Shown here: positions 54,950-57,996 of the stretch, in pieces
How positions within the stretch are numbered: the stretch's first letter is position 1
Layout: every line of letters begins with the position of its first letter
Assembly (NCBI RefSeq): GCF_002735695.1
Contig: NZ_PDZH01000009.1
Location: forward strand, 1-57,996
Direction of reading: 5' to 3'
Length of the DNA: 57,996 nucleotides
Source of the DNA: Chitinimonas sp. BJB300
GTDB taxonomy: Bacteria; Pseudomonadota; Gammaproteobacteria; Burkholderiales; Chitinimonadaceae
The notes under the pieces: generated by a model
Told to the model about the DNA's origin: nothing
The model's database searches: none
The model's input: the letters and a program-made list of their open reading frames with translations, nothing else
Translations under genes and position numbers: made by a program

Positions 54950-57517
54950 CTAGGCAGCCATGCCCAACTTGACCGCAGTTTGCGGGTCCAAGCTATCCAG
55001 CCGATCGGCCGAGTGGAGCAAGGATTGCACCGCTCGCTCAAACAACGGTTCGGCTTCCAGAAAGTGGGCGCGTCCATTTTCCAGCAAGCGCTGAAACAAT
55101 CGCACACTCAATGCCGAAGGTTTGTCATCGCCATCGATACTCAGGACAAGGCTTGAAGCAGTCGGGCTGATCCAGTTGAGGTGGGCGCGGCTTGGTTTGC
55201 CGTTCAAGTTGATTTCGATTGCAACACCACTGCGTAGCTGTGCCAACACCTGCTGGGTGCCAGTCTCGGCACGCTCCAACTTGCCGCGGTCCGCTTCATC
55301 TTCAACAAACAGCGGTGGCTCCTCAATTGCCGGGCTATCCCCTACCGCCAGGACGCGATCAATCAAATTCAACTCGGCTTCGATCTCGTAGATTGCCTCA
55401 TCCAGCATGTGTCGATTCAGGCCATGGGGCTGGTTGGGCTTGATAAAGGCAACCGTCTCCTGGCCGCCAATGAAATCGCGGAAACGGGCGCGCATATCGG
55501 CAAGGGATGGGACGGCAAAGGCTACCGACGTAGCGCTTAATGCATGCGTGTGCGAATCCATCAGCCATGCAAGCAATTCCTGCTTCTGCTCCGCCGTCCA
55601 GGCCGTCATGGCCAACCCCTCGCGCAACAAGCCAAGCATCAATGGTATATGCGCCAAAAATTGGCTTCGTTCCTCCTTGCTGACCTTAGGCACAATGCTC
55701 CAGATCAGATCCGGCACCAATTCACGATAACGTTTAGCTTTTGCCGCATCCTGCCGGTCTACGCGCTCAATCGCCTGGGCCCAACCATTCACCAGAAAGT
55801 CATGCAGATACGGGTCCAAAATCAAGCCGGACAGCGCTTCGGCAATCGCCGCCGTGGTACGCGCAAATCGCAACGTATTGCTTTCAGCGCTCTCCAATAC
55901 CCGCACGGCACGCTCTACCTGCTCATCCGCCGCCCGTAATTCATGCGCAATAAAGGCATCGAATTCATCCAGCATTTGTGAAAACAACGCAGGCTGAATA
56001 TCGGCAGTGCCCAGAAGCTGTTCAATAATGCGCTGGATTTCGGCAATGAAACGTTCGCCATGTGCGCCAGACTGTTGCAAACCCAAAGAAATAGAACCAA
56101 TCCGGTTGACCAACATCCGAGCTGGATGGTGCTTCTGGGTAAGCAAGGTCGGGTCCTGCAACGCAAGCTTCAGCACCAGAAACTGCAACCGCCCTAACTG
56201 CGCACGTACTTCCGCTGGCACTTGACCATCCCGCAGGATGAATTCAAATAACATGGCCACGATGTCGATGGTCATTTCCTCACTGACATCGCTCGTCTTC
56301 TCGCCTAGATCGGGACGTTGCTCCAAGATGAGATTGCGCAGACTGCCATCGGCGGTTTGCATATCGCCCGCACTGGGAATGCTTTCCTGCAGATGCTGTA
56401 CTGATCGCGCCAGCAAGCTATTGATGGGTGTAGCCCGTACCGGTGACGCAGGCGAAAAAAACTGTCGTAGCGTCGTACCCACCGCCTCAAACCCGGACAA
56501 CCATGCCCCCAAGCCATGCTCGCCCATACTGACGGGGCCATCTCGATTGGTTGCTGAAGAAGCCACATACCCACCCAATTGCGCATCGGTCAGCGGTATC
56601 TCCTCTGCACCGGCGGTGCTCTGACGCAACCAGTCCAATATCTGCCCCGCCCGACCCGCCCCACGCGCAGCGGCTGTACTGGGCATAGATGCAGGCGGCT
56701 GCGGTATGAAGTTATGCAAAGGCATATCAGCTGAGGCCTGCACGGTGTGCCGATCGGTGGGCATAACCCCTGCAGCGCTTGTTACCGCAGCATCAACCAC
56801 ATCATTAAAGCCAGCATTTGCCGCCAACTCCCGGGCCTGGAAAACACCGGTCGAATGCGGCGATGGTTCGCGCTTGATTGCCATGCGTAATTGCGCGGCA
56901 ATACCGTGCTCGGCCAGCAATGCATTTAACCGTGCGTAGATGGCAATGACTTTTTCCGTCAGATCATCGCGAAATTGCTCGACCAGGGTATCGCCCAACT
57001 CTTGGACAATGCCCAGCTGCTCGACCATATTGATCATGCAGCGCGAAAATAAATACGGGCGGAAAGGATTTTCGCGCTCCTTGATATCATCCTGCTCAAA
57101 CAATATGGCAACGCGGATATTCAAGTCGCGCAACTGTTCATCGGCCGCATTGCGATAGCGTACGGTGATGTCATCCACCTTCAGCTCGCCTTCGAAGGCA
57201 GAGGCATCAACCAAGCTAAGCGTACCGGTGGCGTCATGCCCGGCCGGAAAGTGGGGACGAAACGTGCTGTAAGCCGTACGAAAACTACGGTTAAGCAACT
57301 GTTCCATGCAATTGCTTGCGCTTCGAATTAACTCGTCGCTGCGATTTTGCAATATGGCACGCGCATCCAGCAGACGGCGCTGATCGCGCGAGGAGGCAGA
57401 ATGATCTGCCCGATAAAACATGCGCTCTACACACTGCGGCACGAGCTCCGCAAACGCTTTGGAAAAAGCATTCAGGAACTCGATACGGGTTGCGGTTAAT
57501 AAATCATTGCGATCCAT
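54950..57517 (-). CDS. DUF1631 protein
   Basis: An 855-residue soluble helical protein of the DUF1631 family, recognised from the N-terminal block (FLNAFSKAFAELVPQCVERMFYRADHSASSRDQRRLLDARAILQNR) and the C-terminal block (LAQLRSGVAIEINLNGKPSRAHLNWISPTASSLVLSIDGDD), which looks like a short beta domain, perhaps of PilZ type. The ATG at 57517 follows AAGGA. Members of the family are often encoded near c-di-GMP or motility genes, as here next to a chemoreceptor. Its function is not established. An inverted repeat stands in its leader. Confidence 0.88.
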   Translation of the reverse strand: MDRNDLLTATRIEFLNAFSKAFAELVPQCVERMFYRADHSASSRDQRRLLDARAILQNRSDELIRSASNCMEQLLNRSFRTAYSTFRPHFPAGHDATGTLSLVDASAFEGELKVDDITVRYRNAADEQLRDLNIRVAILFEQDDIKERENPFRPYLFSRCMINMVEQLGIVQELGDTLVEQFRDDLTEKVIAIYARLNALLAEHGIAAQLRMAIKREPSPHSTGVFQARELAANAGFNDVVDAAVTSAAGVMPTDRHTVQASADMPLHNFIPQPPASMPSTAAARGAGRAGQILDWLRQSTAGAEEIPLTDAQLGGYVASSATNRDGPVSMGEHGLGAWLSGFEAVGTTLRQFFSPASPVRATPINSLLARSVQHLQESIPSAGDMQTADGSLRNLILEQRPDLGEKTSDVSEEMTIDIVAMLFEFILRDGQVPAEVRAQLGRLQFLVLKLALQDPTLLTQKHHPARMLVNRIGSISLGLQQSGAHGERFIAEIQRIIEQLLGTADIQPALFSQMLDEFDAFIAHELRAADEQVERAVRVLESAESNTLRFARTTAAIAEALSGLILDPYLHDFLVNGWAQAIERVDRQDAAKAKRYRELVPDLIWSIVPKVSKEERSQFLAHIPLMLGLLREGLAMTAWTAEQKQELLAWLMDSHTHALSATSVAFAVPSLADMRARFRDFIGGQETVAFIKPNQPHGLNRHMLDEAIYEIEAELNLIDRVLAVGDSPAIEEPPLFVEDEADRGKLERAETGTQQVLAQLRSGVAIEINLNGKPSRAHLNWISPTASSLVLSIDGDDKPSALSVRLFQRLLENGRAHFLEAEPLFERAVQSLLHSADRLDSLDPQTAVKLGMAA

Positions 57518-57546
57518 CGCCACATCCTTGCAGACATATTGATAAA

Positions 57547-57575
57547 CCGGCGCTCTTAAAAAATAAGAGCGCCGG
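57547..57575. repeat. Strong inverted repeat in the DUF1631 leader
   Basis: CCGGCGCTCTTA and TAAGAGCGCCGG are a perfect 12-bp inverted repeat around five As, about 30 bp upstream of the DUF1631 start. In the minus-strand RNA the loop is five Us; no clean T-run follows, so it may be a weak terminator or an attenuator-like leader hairpin. Confidence 0.7.
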
Positions 57576-57878
57576 CTGAACTACCTATCCAATAATAAAC
57601 TTCCAAAGAAAAACTGCGCTGTTCAGTACAAGGAAATCAGCAGATTTGACGCGATCAGAAAGATGCCTGTTGAATAAATGACTTGCTGGGTAGCGTTTAG
57701 CAACCTGTATGCGCAAGACCTTGCAACCCACAAAGCGGACCAAGCTGGGCTTGTCTGCAGGGCTGCGCATTGTAGTAGGCGAGTCGGAGTCAGGCATCCC
57801 TCAAATGGTGTATACCACTTTAATTATTTAGCCAAATATTTATTCAGCATTTCCCGGCGCTGATATCAATAACTGATG
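57576..57878. other. Intergenic region, no gene seen
   Basis: About 300 bp between the DUF1631 leader and the gene fragment at the right edge. I see no supported gene. A short inverted repeat TGGT-GTAT-ACCA at 57806-57817 next to TTTAATTATTTAG could be an operator with promoter, but this is weak. Confidence 0.4.
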
Positions 57879-57996
57879 TTACGCAGTAGCTGCGAGAAGC
57901 AGCTGTAACTGATCATAAGCCGCGCGGGAGGCGTTGATCAGTAACTTGCGGCAAAGTGCGAATGGGTTCTTCTGCGTCTTGATGCTCAGGCATTCA
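57879..57996 (-). CDS. C-terminal fragment of an unidentified protein, cut by the window edge
   Basis: The last 38 residues of a minus-strand gene enter from the right: ECLSIKTQKNPFALCRKLLI then NASRAAYDQLQLLLAATA and a TAA stop. The frame has coding character (helical, no rare stops), but a 38-residue end is too short to name a family; a transposase C-terminus is one possibility I could not confirm. Confidence 0.5.
   Translation of the reverse strand, partial: ECLSIKTQKNPFALCRKLLINASRAAYDQLQLLLAATA

Noticed and set aside
57806-57817. TGGT-GTAT-ACCA inverted repeat as a GntR-type operator
   Set aside because: Too short to separate from chance without a neighbouring regulator gene.

Overview
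The window reads as chromosomal DNA of a flagellated, piliated Gram-negative bacterium, most likely a betaproteobacterium (a Neisseriales-type assignment is my guess, not shown). The main support is gene order: on the minus strand ndk-rlmN-pilF-rodZ-ispG-hisS-yfgM-bamB-der-hfq-hflX-hflK-hflC-DUF2065-hisZ-purA runs almost unbroken from 23.4 kb down to 7.2 kb, an arrangement typical of betaproteobacteria. Most of the window looks GC-rich; the exception is 44.0-48.0 kb, which is clearly AT-rich.

Layout. 0-0.3 kb: the 5' end of a probable group IIC intron placed just after a transcription terminator, then a degenerate copy of a dispersed ~140-bp element. 0.3-3.4 kb: small envelope and regulatory genes (YgfX-like, SIMPL, PilZ-like, a periplasmic solute-binding protein). 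3.5-6.2 kb: RNase R and two tandem tRNA-Leu(CAG) genes, each with its own near-perfect sigma-70 promoter and terminator. 6.4-23.4 kb: pdxJ and the long housekeeping cluster (vitamin B6, purine, histidine, isoprenoid synthesis, ribosome and RNA GTPases, outer-membrane assembly, pilus assembly). 23.6-27.0 kb: a SPOR protein, tilS, accA. 27.1-29.6 kb: flagellar control genes fliW, flgM, flgN, motD with recognisable sigma-28 promoters. 29.6-36.1 kb: sppA, a Rieske protein, a HAD phosphatase, rluC, and divergent rne with a long leader. 36.1-37.9 kb: an NlpC/P60 lipoprotein and a gene-poor gap. 37.9-41.8 kb: a TetR-regulated EmrAB-type efflux locus with a small DUF2164 gene and one dispersed element inside it. 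41.8-49.3 kb: tsaC, a LysR regulator, an intact dispersed element, a 1250-residue orphan protein of low GC, a decayed second lysR start, and an EamA transporter. 49.3-51.9 kb: hpnD, an unknown membrane protein and hpnE, a squalene-forming module. 52.4-57.5 kb: a GAF protein, a CHASE3-like chemotaxis receptor and a DUF1631 protein. The window ends inside the C-terminus of an unidentified minus-strand gene.

The most unusual parts are the accessory insertions: the intron-after-terminator arrangement, the three-copy inverted-repeat element flanked by CTTAG, and the 44-48 kb island with an unrecognised 1250-aa protein between an intact lysR and a broken copy of the start of a related lysR. No CRISPR array, rRNA gene or prophage was seen.
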